Below are positions 33,010-45,423 of a DNA stretch of 64,000 nt, piece after piece. Origin of the DNA: Limnomonas spitsbergensis (Eukaryota > Chlorophyta > Chlorophyceae > Chlamydomonadales); NCBI GenBank assembly GCA_037349105.1, contig JAYJMM010000112.1:806001-870000 (forward strand). Direction: 5' to 3'. Position numbers and translations under genes: made by a program. Every line of letters begins with the position of its first letter. Within the stretch, counting starts at the first letter, position 1. The notes under the pieces are model-generated. The model was not told where the DNA came from and searched no databases. It saw nothing but the letters and a program-made list of their open reading frames with translations.

Positions 33010-36000
33010 ATGAACGAAATCCTTAGGGCCAAACGGCTGACTGAAGAGATCCTTGCCAGAGCAGCAGCCATCAAAGAGCACATGCTTGACATAAATGAAC
33101 GCATGCATCGAATGGAGCATCCGACAAAGCAGGAGGCTGAAAAGCTACCGTCTGCACCTCAGCTTCAGCTCCTAGATCTACCTGATGACCTCCTCAGCAA
33201 CGTATCAAAATCACTCGAGAGCTACAACTCCCTGATAGCAATGTCCAGGGTGAGCAGCTGTCTTAAATATCCATCCCATGCACAACTACGCGCCTTATCT
33301 GTTCCCTACAATGCCTGTCATCCATGCAGGAAATGGGGTGAGAGCATTTGCTTGAACACAATTTCAGACGATCGAGGGCAATTTGCGTGTGTGTCCAAGT
33401 TTTGCACCTGAACTTTCCATCGTGCAACCTTCAGGTGTGCACGCGGCTCAGGTCTATCGTCAACAACGACGACCAGGCCTGGGAACTCATGTGCCGTGAG
33501 GACTGGGGCGTAGCAGAGCCCGATGCATGCGCTGTACCTTGCCTCAACAGCATCCTGCTCCGAACCGCTCCAGGGGAAGAGAGCCCTGAAGGACAGCCTC
33601 GCACAGCTGCAATGAAGGCCGCGCTCTCCTCCCTGGGAGGAGGGGCGGACACGGTTTGCTCCCGAGCTATGCTGGCGTCCTTGGTGGCAACGACGAGCAA
33701 CACGGGCGGGAGGCTATGTAGTGCGGCTGCGTCATCAGGGGGGTTTTCCCCTCGGTCATCTGCAGGGGTGCCTCAGGGCCAAAGGTCCCTGCGTGGGGCG
33801 TCAAAGAGCAGCCCCTGGCGCAACATCTACAGGGATCGGATCCAGGTGAAATATGGGGATGGTGACTGAGATTGGAATATCAGATGCAGGTGGAACAATG
33901 GGATACTGATACAGAGATTATATTATCAGATCCAGGTGAAAAGCTGGGATGTTGGCTCTGTGTTGAAGTTATCAGATCCAGGTAGCATAATGGGATATTA
34001 GCTCTGGGATAAGAAAATCGGATTGACGTGGAATACAGGGGGAATATGGGGATACCGGAAGTGACACAGAGATTAATATATATGATCCATGCGGAATAAT
34101 GGGATATTGGCTCTGGGATTGGAATATCGGATCTGGATGGAATATGGAAGCATATCTGCGGACCTGTAATCATATATCAAAAATATCTACGCCAATGTGT
34201 GTGTGAGCTCGTCATCTGTATCTATTGGCATTTGAAATTTCTGTCTGCTCTCCACAAAGCACCTATTGCTCCACGTGGCTGTGTCTACAGGGATGGGGCA
34301 TGGTTCGCTCAGTGCTCACCTGGCTGGCAACTCACGACTGCCCTCGTAACCTCACTGGATCCATGCACCGCCTCCAGCTGAACCTGGCGCTGCGCTATAT
34401 GGAGCTGGGCACTCTACACCCGCAGGCAAGGGGGGGGCAGTGAAAGGATTGTGAAAGGGAGAGTGGTTATTTGAAAGTCTCGGCACAATTTATATTCAAA
34501 TTACCTTGAAAACAAAACATGGAGCTTATTCAGCAGGCACCGGAACATATGTTTACACGATATTTACCGAGTTTTTACTTTGGGTATAAACTATGCTTGG
34601 TGTCATGCCGGTGGTGCGAAGGGGCCCAATACCGATGCCGGTATAATGATAAATATATAGAAGTGGGGGGACAGCAAAAGCCTAGCCACAGGCTATCTGT
34701 GTATAAGAAGTGAGGTGAAATATGTTTGTTCTGAGTTCTGACCCCTGAAGAGCGCACTTTCTTCATCTTCAGGATGCCCCCAGGCGCCAGGAGGTGCTGG
34801 AGCGTTCTGGGCTTAAGTCCCTGCTGGCCCTCCTTGACAACAATTCTGCTGGTGTCCAGGGTACGTGGGGCAGCGGGCTGTTGCGGCTTTGAGCCGTCAA
34901 GGGTTACTCGGCCTGACCAATTAGGGCTGGCCCATACAAATAATGACATAAAACTAGCCAGGCAAGCCAATTCAAGCATATCCATGCTTTTGTCTAGGAT
35001 GTGTTAAGTGCTACTTTGAGTTGGCCTAGCATGGGAGATAGGAGCCCTTGGAACAAGGTTTGTTTGAGCATCCTCGGATGAGATTTCAGGGGGACCTACT
35101 GAGCATCCCCTAGCGGTGCCAAGGATTTGCCACTTGCCAGCCGAGGCAATCCTGGCTCCTGGTCACGATTTGATTTCTGCTTGTGAACTGAAAGTGCGAA
35201 TGATTTAAATACGAATGCGAATGTGTGCCTGCCTCTCATCCTGTCGACCCTCTCAGCTTGCACCTGATTTCATGCCAGGCAGCTGACCATTCCTCGCTTT
35301 CATTCATGCCCAGAGATCGCGCTCAGCGTCCTCGCCAATCTCATCAGTGGCGACGCAGAGACGAAGATGCAAGTGCTGGTGAGCCTTCAAGGGGGGCAGC
35401 CTGGGTGTCTTGTAATCTGGATCGTCAGCATCTATGTAGGCGGAGCGTCTTGTATTGTAGATCATCATCGTCTGCAGAGACCTTACTGTGTCCCTTTGTT
35501 GAAGATAGACTATGTGCCTATAAACCTTCCATGTTTGTTTACACTCCTAATCTCTTACATATTCTGACTGTGATCCCTTTCGAGCCTCTCCCAATATCCC
35601 CATGACTCCGTTCCCATATGCCTTTATTCATAAGCCCCCATATCCCCCATACCATTATGTTTATCTGTTCTCTTTTCTGCCCTTCACCTCACCGGTTCTC
35701 CCGACTACATTCCTTTTTGAGCTCCTCTCTACACCCCAGCTCCGTTCCCGTTACAGCCAGTCTTTGCAATCTCCACCCCTCGGTCCTGTTCCCTTTTGAG
35801 CCCCTCCCTGTATTCTGCTTGCAGCTGGGAAGCCGAATGGGCAAGCTGATGTGCGACAAGCTGGACGCCAACAAGACCCCGGGCGTTGTGCAGCAGGCAG
35901 GTTGAACCACAGCCCTCCTGATGTGCACGACGTTGGATGCTGCATGGCTCAGCTATGCATCGTGTCATCGTGCCAACATCATACTTTGGCCTGTGTGCTG

Positions 36001-38357
36001 CCATGTAGTAGACAAACCAATAATGTTCATATCTAAGATTTAGGCACGGGGTGGGGATGTGAGGCAGGCCCCTCAATGTGATAGCAATGTGTGAGTTAAG
36101 GCCAACCTGCTTTTATTCTCATTTCGATGATTGGTCATGACCGCAGGCCAGCCGGGCTTTGGTTAATCTGTGGGCTGAAGCTCCAGTACCCGAAGTCGTC
36201 CCGCTGCTCCCGGACAATCAGCCAGCTCGGGCCCAGCTGCGACCAGGGCAATGGGTCATCCAGGAGTACTCTCTACGGGGGGAGAACTTCAGGTACGGCC
36301 AGGGTCGCGGGAACTCCAAGTTGCAAAGCATCTAGGCAGGTGGTGCAAATGGGAGTGGCAGGGGGGCTTGTGTAGGCCTGTAGCTACACTGTCAGGACAG
36401 TTTGACGACGTTCGGGTGCGAGAGCATGTGGATGAGGGGGTCTGCCTCAAGGTCCTGCATGAGCAGTGTTTCCATGAGCATGGCGACGCTGTGGTGTGGA
36501 GTGAATGGTTAGTAGTAGGTGCTGAAGACTTTGGGAGGCGCTTGTGTGCGTTTCTGCCGAGGGAGCCTCAGAAGTCATGATATAGTATCCAGTGATTCCT
36601 CAACACGTCATCAAAACTATGCCACTGCGATGCCGCATACAAAATGGAGGGGAAGAGTAACTAATGTGTGCTCACCCACCCCTGCCCCTCCCCGCTCTCC
36701 CTCAGCCTCCTGCACGTGCAGCTGTCCTTTGATCCTGCCACGGGCGCTGTCCACGGCGGCGGCTATGACCTATTGGGCGATAACTTGGAGGAGTTTTTGG
36801 TCAGTGGGCGGCGCAGCACCGAGAGTGGGAATTGGAGCCTGCAGCGTACCTTCCTCCATGTTCACAACACGGTGCTGTACAGGTAAACATAATTCAAATA
36901 CTCCTGTCCTCTCACATTGGAGGGTGGCATGGCTACACCATGTTCATGGCTGTGCATGGTGGCTGGAATTGAGGTTGCTCTACCCCTACCAGCCCCAAGC
37001 AGCGGAGCGTTCAGCGCGGCCCAGCGGGGATGCACCGGTTAAAACAGGTAAACGTCATTCAGAACAGGGGGACTGGGCGCCCCTGTTGTTCATAGCAGCC
37101 ACAGAAATGCTGGCCAGTGCCGGTGTTTAAGCATCAGATGTGGGGGGCCCCCGTTCAAAATTTAAGAAGCAGGCTAACATAATGTATTTACCCTCTTTGC
37201 CCTCCACAACCTCACTTAACCCCCCACCTTCCTCGCCCCCGTTGCGCCCCCGTCTCAGCGGCTATTCCGACTTGCATGGTGCTTGGGGTGTGTACAAAAC
37301 CCAGCACATCCATGAGGCTGCTGCAGCCATGTTCTCCGTCTCCTCGGGCAGCCGCCAGCCGCGCGTCTTCCGCCTGTTCCGGGATGAATCCATCCAGCCA
37401 GATAACGCCTGGCAGGATCCAGCGCTCCAGGGACTACACCTGCAGCGCGGCCCTGCTTCTGCGCAGGCTGGTGCTGCAGAGCTGACTGGTACAGCCGAGG
37501 GAGACGTTGCGGGCCATGCTGGCATACTATATGATCCTGCGCTCCAGGGGCCACACCAGCAGAGTGGCTCTGGTGCTGCCGGTCAGGCTGGTGCTTTTAG
37601 GGGGGATGTTACAGGCCCTGCTGAGGCTGTGCATGGTGGGGACTCAGCGCCGGTTCCTGCTTCTGCTGATGAGTATGCCAGCAAGGAGATGGCTTTCCCT
37701 GCTGAGGCAGATGGCAGTGAGGCTACGGCCATGGCCCTGACAGAGGTCTGTGAGACAACCGCCCTTGTCCAAACAGAGGACTTACAGGCAGCAGCTGGTA
37801 CTGAGCAGGCCAGGTCGGAAGCGGAGCATGATGTGCAGCATGTAGTGCCAACTGAGGGATTGCTGGCTGGCTCACAGACTGCCAGCTGTGCTGTCCTCGA
37901 TTTGTCTGCTGCTTCTGGCTATGCTGCCTCTGGCTGTGCTGCTTCCTGCTCAGTTGGTGACGTCCTGTGTGACAGCACTCCGGCAGTTGCAGAGCCTGTG
38001 GGTCGAGGTTTAGCCGAGCTCGCCCCAGTTGCTCTAAAAAGTTGTATTGAAGAGGTAACCCATGTGGTGGCCACCGTGTCTATGCTAGAGGCAGCACAGC
38101 TTGCCCCAATCGCTCTGGATGGGTCCCCTCCTTCTGTCGCTGCCTCGCCTCCTCTAGAGACAACACAGCTTGCACCTGCCGCTGGCGAAGGGTGCACTAA
38201 GGAGCCACCTCCTACGGTGGCTAATGCGTCACTTCGAGAGGCAACACAAGAGCCAGATGCCAAATGCCAATCAAGGCTGATTCAGCGACTGGCTGTGGCG
38301 ACAAGTGTACTTACTCCTTGGCTAGTGCTGCTAGTCATCAAGAGGTGGAAGCAGTAG
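33010..38357 (+). CDS. F-box protein with ARM-like repeats and C-terminal membrane anchor
   Basis: Exons 33010-33249, 33435-33845, 34291-34425, 34773-34860, 35314-35378, 35825-35896, 36147-36292, 36706-36882, 37259-38357; all phases agree, 810 aa. Residues ~1-45 look helical and charged. An F-box follows (LLDLPDDLLSNVSKSLE, then RVCTRLRSIVNNDDQAWELMC), which in known proteins recruits SKP1-cullin ubiquitin ligase. Helical ARM/HEAT-like segments come next (SVLTWLATHDCP, LKSLLALLDNNSAG, IALSVLANLISGD, ASRALVNLWAEAP), then a domain I do not recognise containing GGGYDLLGDNLEEF and WSLQRTFLHVHNTVLYR, a long Ala/Glu/Thr-rich region, and finally a hydrophobic stretch with basic end (SVLTPWLVLLVIKRWKQ). 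The last is arranged like a tail anchor. Two introns (after 34425 and 35896) start with GC. Intron 2 contains a diverged minisatellite. Confidence 0.82.
33870..34150. repeat. Degenerate ~48-bp tandem repeat in an intron
   Basis: About six units built on ATCAGATCCAGGTGGAATAA and GGGATATTGGCTCTGGGAT, with many substitutions and small indels. The unit resembles the exon/intron junction just upstream (GATCCAGGTGAAATATGGGGA at 33838-33858), so the array may have grown from the splice-donor region of exon 2. Confidence 0.8.
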
Positions 38358-38662
38358 ATTCTCAGGATTGTGTACATCACAGAGCAAGGGGCGGATGGCA
38401 TATCACAGACCTTGGCAATGCATAGCATGATAGCACGCTGTTGCACTGTTGTAGGCATGCTACTGTATGTGATATATTTTTGTTGCATACCGATAGTTTG
38501 GGAACAGACCGGCACTGTTTACAAAGACGGAAACAGCTCTTGGTGGATTATGCTGCTGCTCCCCGAAGTCAGGCGAGATAACATGATCCCTACATGTTTT
38601 TCCACATCATTAAGCCAGTCACTTAACCCAGACTGTACGGCAAGTAGGACATCACCAGCCGA

Positions 38663-38986
38663 TGCGCTACATGTATGCTTCCAGTGCCCTAGTGTCAGGG
38701 AGCAGTTACAGGAGCGGGGGTGGGCAGGTCCTCCGGGCGCTGCCACTAACTTCCATCAGCTGTACCAGGCTGAGTAGGGGTAGGATGCTTTTGTGGACTG
38801 TGCTATATATGGGCATTGTTGAGGGTTTGTCTCTAGTGGAACTCAGGTGTCAGACTTGGTCTTCTTTACCTTTCCTTGTGTTCCTTTCCCCCCCTCTTCC
38901 CTTTAATTTATTTATTTTCTCCCGTCTAAACAGTTGGGCGCCCACGCGGCCGGGCTTTGAGCGGGTCTAGAGGTGTAACGTTATTG
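38663..38986 (+). mobile_element. 5'-truncated LINE 3' stub with TSD
   Basis: Begins within the Cys/His tail (TGCGCTACATGTATGCTTCCAG) and continues through the 3' UTR to GTGTAACGTTATTG. A 9-bp duplication accagccga lies at 38654-38662 and 38987-38995. It lies just downstream of the F-box gene. Confidence 0.85.
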
Positions 38987-38995
38987 ACCAGCCGA

Positions 38996-39550
38996 CCTGA
39001 CAAACGTCAAATCGACCTGTGCCCGAGTCAGGCTGGAACACGCAAGGTCCGGACGTAATATGGTGTAGAAGATGTTCCGTTACAATTTACAAAAATACAA
39101 GCGGTGTCCTTCTGGTGTGGCTTCTTCTACACTGGTATGCATCTGCATAAATCCAAACAAAAATTAATTAGATCAAGGTGCTGAACTGCCACACGTCGTA
39201 AACCAAAGGTGGCACAACTTGCGATTTAAGATTTCCACATGCCATGGGTGCATGGAACATGCCCCAGCACACCATTTATAACACGGATAGACAATGAATC
39301 GAAGTAGTGAAGACCAGGTTCCTTTAGGGGCCTACATCATGCTCCCAGTCACACCAACGCAAGGTGTGGTATTAACCTCTTCAAACCTGAGAAAGGTCTA
39401 TATTAGAGCCATCGCAGCATTATCGTTTCGCACAAGAGACCAGTTCCTGGGAAGCCTGTCCAAGTATGGACAAGTAGTAGATTACAGTCAAGTATTTGTG
39501 ATCAAGAACATCCCGCTATGCTGTTACTAATCACCCTGCCCCACCATCGC
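38996..39550. other. Intergenic, probably 3' UTR of the UBX gene
   Basis: Low-complexity-free, no repeat member. The small plus frame at 39294-39530 has no support. Most likely contains the minus-strand 3' UTR of the neighbouring gene. Confidence 0.4.
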
Positions 39551-42500
39551 CTACATGGCCCTGAGAAACAATGTCCCATTGGGCACAAGCCCGGCCTCTC
39601 TGAGCGTCTCCTTTGCCTCGCCATAAGCACGTGCGGGGAAGGCGCCTCGGATCTCATACTTTGCAGACGGGGCTGGCTTGCTCTCCTCCTTGGCCAGCTT
39701 CCCGCGATGGGCATCTATGCACTTCCGAAGCGCAAATATAGAGTCATCGTACTGCATCTTCAGGATGAAGGTCTGTCGCCCGTCCTCACTCTTGACCTGC
39801 AGGGAGGCACAAGGCTCGGATCAGCTCAAGCGCCTGCTGAACACCCTCTCACATCTTAAACAGCTTATAAACCACAGTGCGGTGACAGCTGAAATAAAGC
39901 AAAGCCAGCCGAGCTTCACAAAGATGACGACATGGCTACCATGGTCTTGCTTTCAATCTCACCTGAAGTGTCGCAATCTCTTGCCCCTCCTTGCGCTGTT
40001 GCCCCTCACACCCTGCATCGGGAGCCGACCCCAACAGCAGCCCACCAGCGCCGCTCGCCGAAGCCCCAGGCTTGGCCTCTCTCGACGGGGGCGGCAGGAT
40101 CGGCCCAAGGTGATTCCTCTGTGACGTCGTCAGCAGAGCATCCGCAGGCGTGCTCACATGCTGCGCAAGAACCTTGATGCCGCCGGGCTGCGCAGCGCCG
40201 ACAAGCTTGCCCACCTCACCCCTGATGTCAATCACCTTGCCGTTCCTGGGGGAGATGTTCAAAGGAATGCAAGTCAAGCAGGCACTCTGACGGGCGCAGT
40301 ATCACCCATGCAAGTAAATTCAATCAATGGCTCAGAGCGTCAGCTCTTAGGCCAATCCCTGCAAACAAGGGATGAGCTGCCCTCCGGTCAGGAAGAGGGC
40401 TGCATTCCAGCTAGTTGAAGTGCAGCAGCTTCTTGCCTGGGAGACAAAGCTAGGAATCCCTATTCCCCTCAGGCTCAACTACAGTTCATCTTCATTTCAG
40501 CTGCTGCCTAGCCTCTGGTCAGAGACCCCATACACAGCAAGCCATGCTGCTTGAGCCTGCGAAAGCCAAGCAAGGTTGGGTCCCAACCGGGCCTTTGGCG
40601 AGTACGGGGTGTCCCGTCGAAGATGGACTCGCAGACGATAAATGACACAGCTACAGATGTTGTTGTGGCCCTTATCCCACTCTCCAGCCCTAGCAATACC
40701 GCCGACTCACTTGATAACAGTCTGCGGTAGCTTGCTGAGGAACTTGTCGCGTGGCAGCGGCCCTGCCTGGGCGTCCTCCAGATCCTGGAAAGAGTGCACC
40801 TTGCTGCCACCTCGGGCCGCCGCTGCCGCCGCCAGCATTGCGCTTGCCGCAGCCGTGGTTTCGGAGGTGCGGTCCACTACCTGCAAGGGGTTGGAGAGGC
40901 ACTCATGTAAGAGGGGCGGAAAAGCAAAGAAACATGTAGAATTCAACAATCCTGGCAGCCGAGGAAAGCAGGACAATATGTTTTGCAGGTTCTGGCCACA
41001 CGCACCTTGATTGGGACCCCGTCCGGGAACTCCGCCTTCAGGGTGATCGGAAAGTATCCGTCCAGGACATCCTTGAGCAAGGCTACAGAGGCGGGGTCGC
41101 TGTACGGTCGGACCGGTGCGCGGTGCACCTGGAGGCCATCCTGTTACACATAAAACACATTTTTTAAGTGTGTGAGTCGCTGCAGCAGGGTGTTGACATT
41201 TTGTAGTGTGTGTTTCAGAAGCAAGGTGTTGGGCACTTTTGTACGAATGAGCTGCTGCAGCAAGGTGTTGCCTTTTGGACAGGAGACACAATCGCAAACT
41301 TATCCTCACCTGAAACAATACCAGGCGGACAGGCTCCGGTGTTTTAAGACCCGAGGGGCCTGACGCCCCCCGCCCTCCGCCGACCAGCTGCCCGATGCCG
41401 TCGCCCGCAAGCTGGTTCAGTTCGTCAACAGCAGCGCGCAGCTTCTCTATGCTGAAAGGGAGCTGAGGCAGGGGCCACGAGTGTGCAGGACTGGAGGACA
41501 CAGATACCCCAGAGGCAGGCGGTGGCTGGGAGGAAGGGGCGGCGGCCTCAGGCGCACCGCCGGCTGAGGTGCCCACAGATGAGCTGCCCGGACCCCCAGC
41601 ACTGGATAGCCTTCTTCGGGGCCCCATAAATGCGCGCTCCTGTGCCGGCGGACGTGGCGGAAGGTTGGTGCCGTTGTCGTTGCTGCTGGCAGCATCTGTT
41701 TGCGCCGAAACCACCTTGACAGCCCCCCTGCCCACTGGCAGGGCTCCAATGTCTCCGTCTTGCGAGGCCCTTTTGGCTGCTGCAGCTGCTGCACCCGGCT
41801 GCGGCTCGGCAAGGCCCTCTAGATCCGGCTCACCCACCCACACAAGGCCATAATCGTTCAGAAAGTCCTTCATTTCCGCCACCTGCCGCCACGCGTAGCG
41901 CACCTGCGCCCGAAGGCGGGCGGCCTCGGAGCGGGTGTGCATGCCCCCACCCTCATCGGCTGTTCTGTTGCTACCGCTGCTCGGTGCGGCAGGTGCAGAG
42001 GCCTTCCGCTGAATCTCTTCCTCAGAAACCTTAAGCTGGGAGGGGCATGCACTACCGTCAACAACACTTGCAGGCCGAAGCATGGCCAGATCGATTTGCA
42101 TGGATGGAACACGTGCGCCATTAAGGGGTGACTAGTACACTTCCCAAGCAAGTATATTGTACATAAGACCTCTACTGGTTAGCCGAAACGGGTCCACTGG
42201 AGGTGGACAGAGCTTCACAGCCTGCCGCATCTTGCTAGGTTGGGGCTTGCACATGCAGCATGCAAGCATAACACCCCATGCACGTGGAACGGGACACCTT
42301 ACTTTGGACTTTAATGCGTCGTTCTCTGCGTGGACTCGCTGCATAATTCCGTTCTTTTCCTTGAGCTCTTTCTCGAGGATGCCCAGACGCTTTGCCATGC
42401 TTGCAACGATGTCGTGGTCGTCATTCCTTCCCGATTGAGGCTTGGTCTGTTGAAAGGCAAATGTAAGCGTGCGCCTCAGGCTTTGACGTGACAAACCGGT

Positions 42501-42657
42501 AATACCTCACCTCATGCCGGGGTGGAGGGTTCCGCCTCAGTTGCCCCAGAATATTTCTGGATACTATATCATCCAGGGCTTTCTCTCCCGATGCCACACC
42601 GCCTAAGGGTACAATTCGAGAGGGCCTGTACATGTCGCCCATCCTAACGCGCCCCAC
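39551..42657 (-). CDS. UBX-domain protein with SEP domain (UBXN11-like)
   Basis: Exons 42657-42511, 42446-42303, 42035-41310, 41140-41006, 40880-40711, 40245-39963, 39796-39551; phases agree, 616 aa. UBX proteins are adaptors of the AAA ATPase p97/CDC48. An N-terminal coiled coil (MAKRLGILEKELKEKNGIM) is followed by the segment MKDFLNDYGLVWVG, recalled as a UBXN11 hallmark, then a Ser/Ala/Pro-rich linker. A SEP domain comes next (DGYFPITLKAEFPDGVPIK; FLSKLPQTVIKNGKVIDIRG). The C-terminal UBX fold starts at EDGRQTFILKMQYDDSI and ends LREAGLVPNGTLFLRAM. The first ATG after the divergent promoter was taken as start. UBXN11 is patchy across eukaryotes and has been linked to ciliated lineages, which would fit the presence of IFT27 nearby; that link is inference. 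Confidence 0.85.
40465..40645 (+). repeat. IR165 copy 7
   Basis: Antisense in a UBX-gene intron; divergent copy recognised by CAGCAAGCCATGCTGCTTGAG and AGCAAGGTTGGGTCCC. Confidence 0.65.
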
Positions 42658-42858
42658 GTAGTCTTAAAGAATACCGCTGTGAGAATGTATCAGCAATCGG
42701 TAAATTAACAGTGCTCTTGTGGAAGTTCGAATGTAGCTGTCTGAATCCTACGCAACCTCATTAAAGTAATAAAAACGATCGTGACATGACGTTTATACGG
42801 CAGGCCCAGTACACCAGGCAGGACTGATTTCCTAGTGATTGAATGACATGAAAAGCAT
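42658..42858. promoter_or_regulatory. Putative bidirectional promoter (UBX gene / ADPRM)
   Basis: Only 201 bp separate the start codons of two divergent genes, so both core promoters and 5' UTRs must be here. I see no TATA box at a convincing spacing; TTAACAGTG and TTAAAGTAATAAAAACG are the AT-richest parts. Confidence 0.5.
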
Positions 42859-45423
42859 ATGTCTTTCGCTAGGCAGTTTAAAACACTGGTTCCAGTAACC
42901 GGACAGCAGAGGAGGGGGCATGCCATGAGGAACCATGCGGCCAAAAGCCAGGGTCCCACACCTCTCCTGAAATTTGGTGTCATCTCTGACATCCAATACG
43001 GCAAGTCAAGGGAATCTCTTGGAATATGTCTTTGTTATCTTTCTCTGATGGTGGTTTATCACCCTCATGTGACACATAAACTGCCAATGCATGCATGGCG
43101 CCATGCACCACTGTTGCCATGATAGCAACGTCATGGCTTCGTATCGCTTTCCTCACCATGCCCTCTGCAACATTGCAGCCGACATACCCGATGGCAAAAG
43201 TTTCCACGGAACACCCAGGTATGCTTGCATGGCAACAGCATCATTGACATGCCACCCTGATTCCCAAAACATGCTTTTGGTCTAAACTCCAGGGCTATTT
43301 ATCAGGTACTATCGCAATGCCATGCTGGGCCTCACAAGGGCCGTCGATCAGTGGATCAAGTGGGGCGACATGGAGTTTGCTATTCATTTTGGAGATATCC
43401 TGGATGGATTTCAACCGAAGGTGCAGTACCTAATGACTTCCAGCGTTGCACGGGCTGTTTGTTTGAATCCATGGGCACCGGCTTGCCAATCAAATGTTTT
43501 GTGCCCCTGCTGCACAATCTCTTCACTTTTTGGCTGCTCCACATGGTTTTAAATTCTGACAGGACAAGAGCCAAGATGCCTTGACATCCGTCTTGACGGA
43601 GTTTGAGAAGCTTGGGAAACCCACTTACCACCTCATCGGCAACCATTGCCTGTACAATCTTGAGCGACCCATTCTTAATGACAGGTGAGACAAATCAGCA
43701 GCAGCAATGCATGATACAATTAACTCCATGTGAAATACGTGTTGCCAATTTCGTTTCAGGAAGGGCATCAAGACATCATCGCCACTTACAATACCGCCTC
43801 TCCTTGCCCCTGTCCTGCTGTCACCTTGCTCCTCGTACACCCAGGCTAGGTCTTGGTCATGGATGTCCCTCTGGTGTCAGCTACTACTCAGTACAGCCTC
43901 ACAAGAGCTTGCGGATTGTGTTTGCGGACGGCTATGACGTCAGCATGCTTGGATGGCCGAAGGGACACCCCTTGCACGACCAAGCCGCCGCGCTCCTTGA
44001 CCATCATAACCCGAACGAGGTGCCCCAGTGCCTGAGCATGGACTAAAGCATGGAGCTTGCCTAGCTTTGTTGAACTGCGCACCCAGGATGCCTAGCTTCT
44101 GAACCCTACTCATGGCCTGGGCCACCTGAACATCAACATGCTTACTTTTCAGCTACTGTCCATGCCTATCATCCACCTTCCCTCCCGACTCCCCCTCAGA
44201 ACAAAAACAGCCCTGAGGGCTTGGATGGTACAGATCGGCGCTTTGTGCAATTTGGCGGGGGTGTCAGCGACAGACAGCTGGACTGGATTCGTAGTGAGAT
44301 CCAGGTTAGTGTGGTCTTCATCTCTCATGGGAGTCATGGCTGAGCCCATTCTATATGTGGGACTAGTGCCCGCAAACCAGTTTGAGCATTATCAAAATAT
44401 CAAGCAAAATCAGCCAGCTGCGTCCCTCCCCTTGGTCTGCTGCTCCTGTGATTGTCTCCTCCTTGCTTTGTTTTTGCCTGTTTAGGAGGCAGCCCGCATG
44501 GAACAGAAGGTGCTCATGATGTGCCACCTGGCTTTCTGCCCGGGGAGCTCTCCCAACGCGTGCCTGCTGTGGAACTACGAGGAGATGCTGAAGGTGGGGA
44601 TGTGGCCGGAGCGGGTACTGGGCAGGGGGGAGGGTTGAAGGGAGGGCGGGGCGGAGCAGGCAAGGGGGGAGCAAGAGGTGGGCAGGGCGGGGCGGAGCGG
44701 GAAAGGGGGGTAACAAGGGGAGGGAAGGGCGTCAGGGCGGGGCGGAGCGGGTAGGGCAGAACGGGCAGGGAGGGGGGGTAACAAGGGGAGTGGTTGGAGC
44801 AATGGAGGAGGCAACCTCCCAGCGGACACGGCAGCTTGTGTTTCAGTATATATAGATGTAGGCGCTCAGGATTTGATTTGTCACCCATACCCTGAACTCA
44901 TGCTGTCATAGGTCATCCAAGAGACGGCTCCTGGCGTGGTCATTGCTTCCATGGTCGGGCATGCCCACCAGAATGGATACGTCCTTGATGAGGTGAGCAA
45001 GGTAGTCAGGGGACCTTCCAAAGACCCTCACTTTCTGAGCAGCAGGCTTCCTTTAATTTGATACAGAATCCTTTGACGCATCACTTATTTACTTATTGTG
45101 CTTGGTTGTATTCAAGCCACCAAAAAGGCCCACCAGGCCACCATTCTGTGCAGCCATGTCCCACCTCCTTATCCTGTGCTGCAATTTTTCTCCACAATTT
45201 TCTCTTTTGACAGTGGGGCATTCATCACCTGGTGCTTCCCGCTGTTCTGGAGACCCCACCTGGACGAGACTGCTATGGCCATGTGGAGGTTTACAGCGAC
45301 CGGCTGGAGCTGAAGGGCGTGGATACGATGATGAGCATGACCCTGCCCTACCTGACCAAGGAGAAAATGAACACGGTCAAGCAAGCCATGCAGGAGGCTA
45401 GCGTTGCAAGGGGCAAATTGTGA
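42859..45423 (+). CDS. ADPRM: Mn2+-dependent ADP-ribose/CDP-alcohol diphosphatase
   Basis: Exons 42859-43000, 43179-43218, 43306-43420, 43563-43684, 43845-44019, 44200-44304, 44486-44593, 44912-44992, 45214-45423; phases agree, 365 aa, close to plant and animal ADPRM. A cytosolic dimetal phosphodiesterase that cleaves ADP-ribose and CDP-choline-type substrates. Metal-site motifs in order: FGVISDIQYAD (the family's D-x-Q variant of D-x-H), HFGDILDG, LIGNHCLYN, MMCHLAF and VGHAHQNGY. The ending GIHHLVLPAVLETPPG is typical. The first ~35 residues (basic, with QFKTLVPVTGQQRRG) are not conserved and may be disordered or a weak targeting sequence. Intron 1 begins with GC (TACG|gcaagt), required to keep YADIPDGK intact. 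Confidence 0.93.
44598..44795. repeat. G-rich low-complexity tract in ADPRM intron 7
   Basis: Repeated GGGCGGGGCGGAGCGGG and GGGGGGTAACAAGGGGAG units on the coding strand (complement all C/T). The transcript here would have many closely spaced G-runs able to form quadruplexes. Long ORFs on both strands are artefacts of this composition. Confidence 0.8.

Noticed and set aside
44452..44888. Long ORFs on both strands (Gly/Arg-rich and Pro/Leu-rich)
   Set aside because: Produced by the G-rich intron tract of ADPRM; the exons of ADPRM occupy its flanks.
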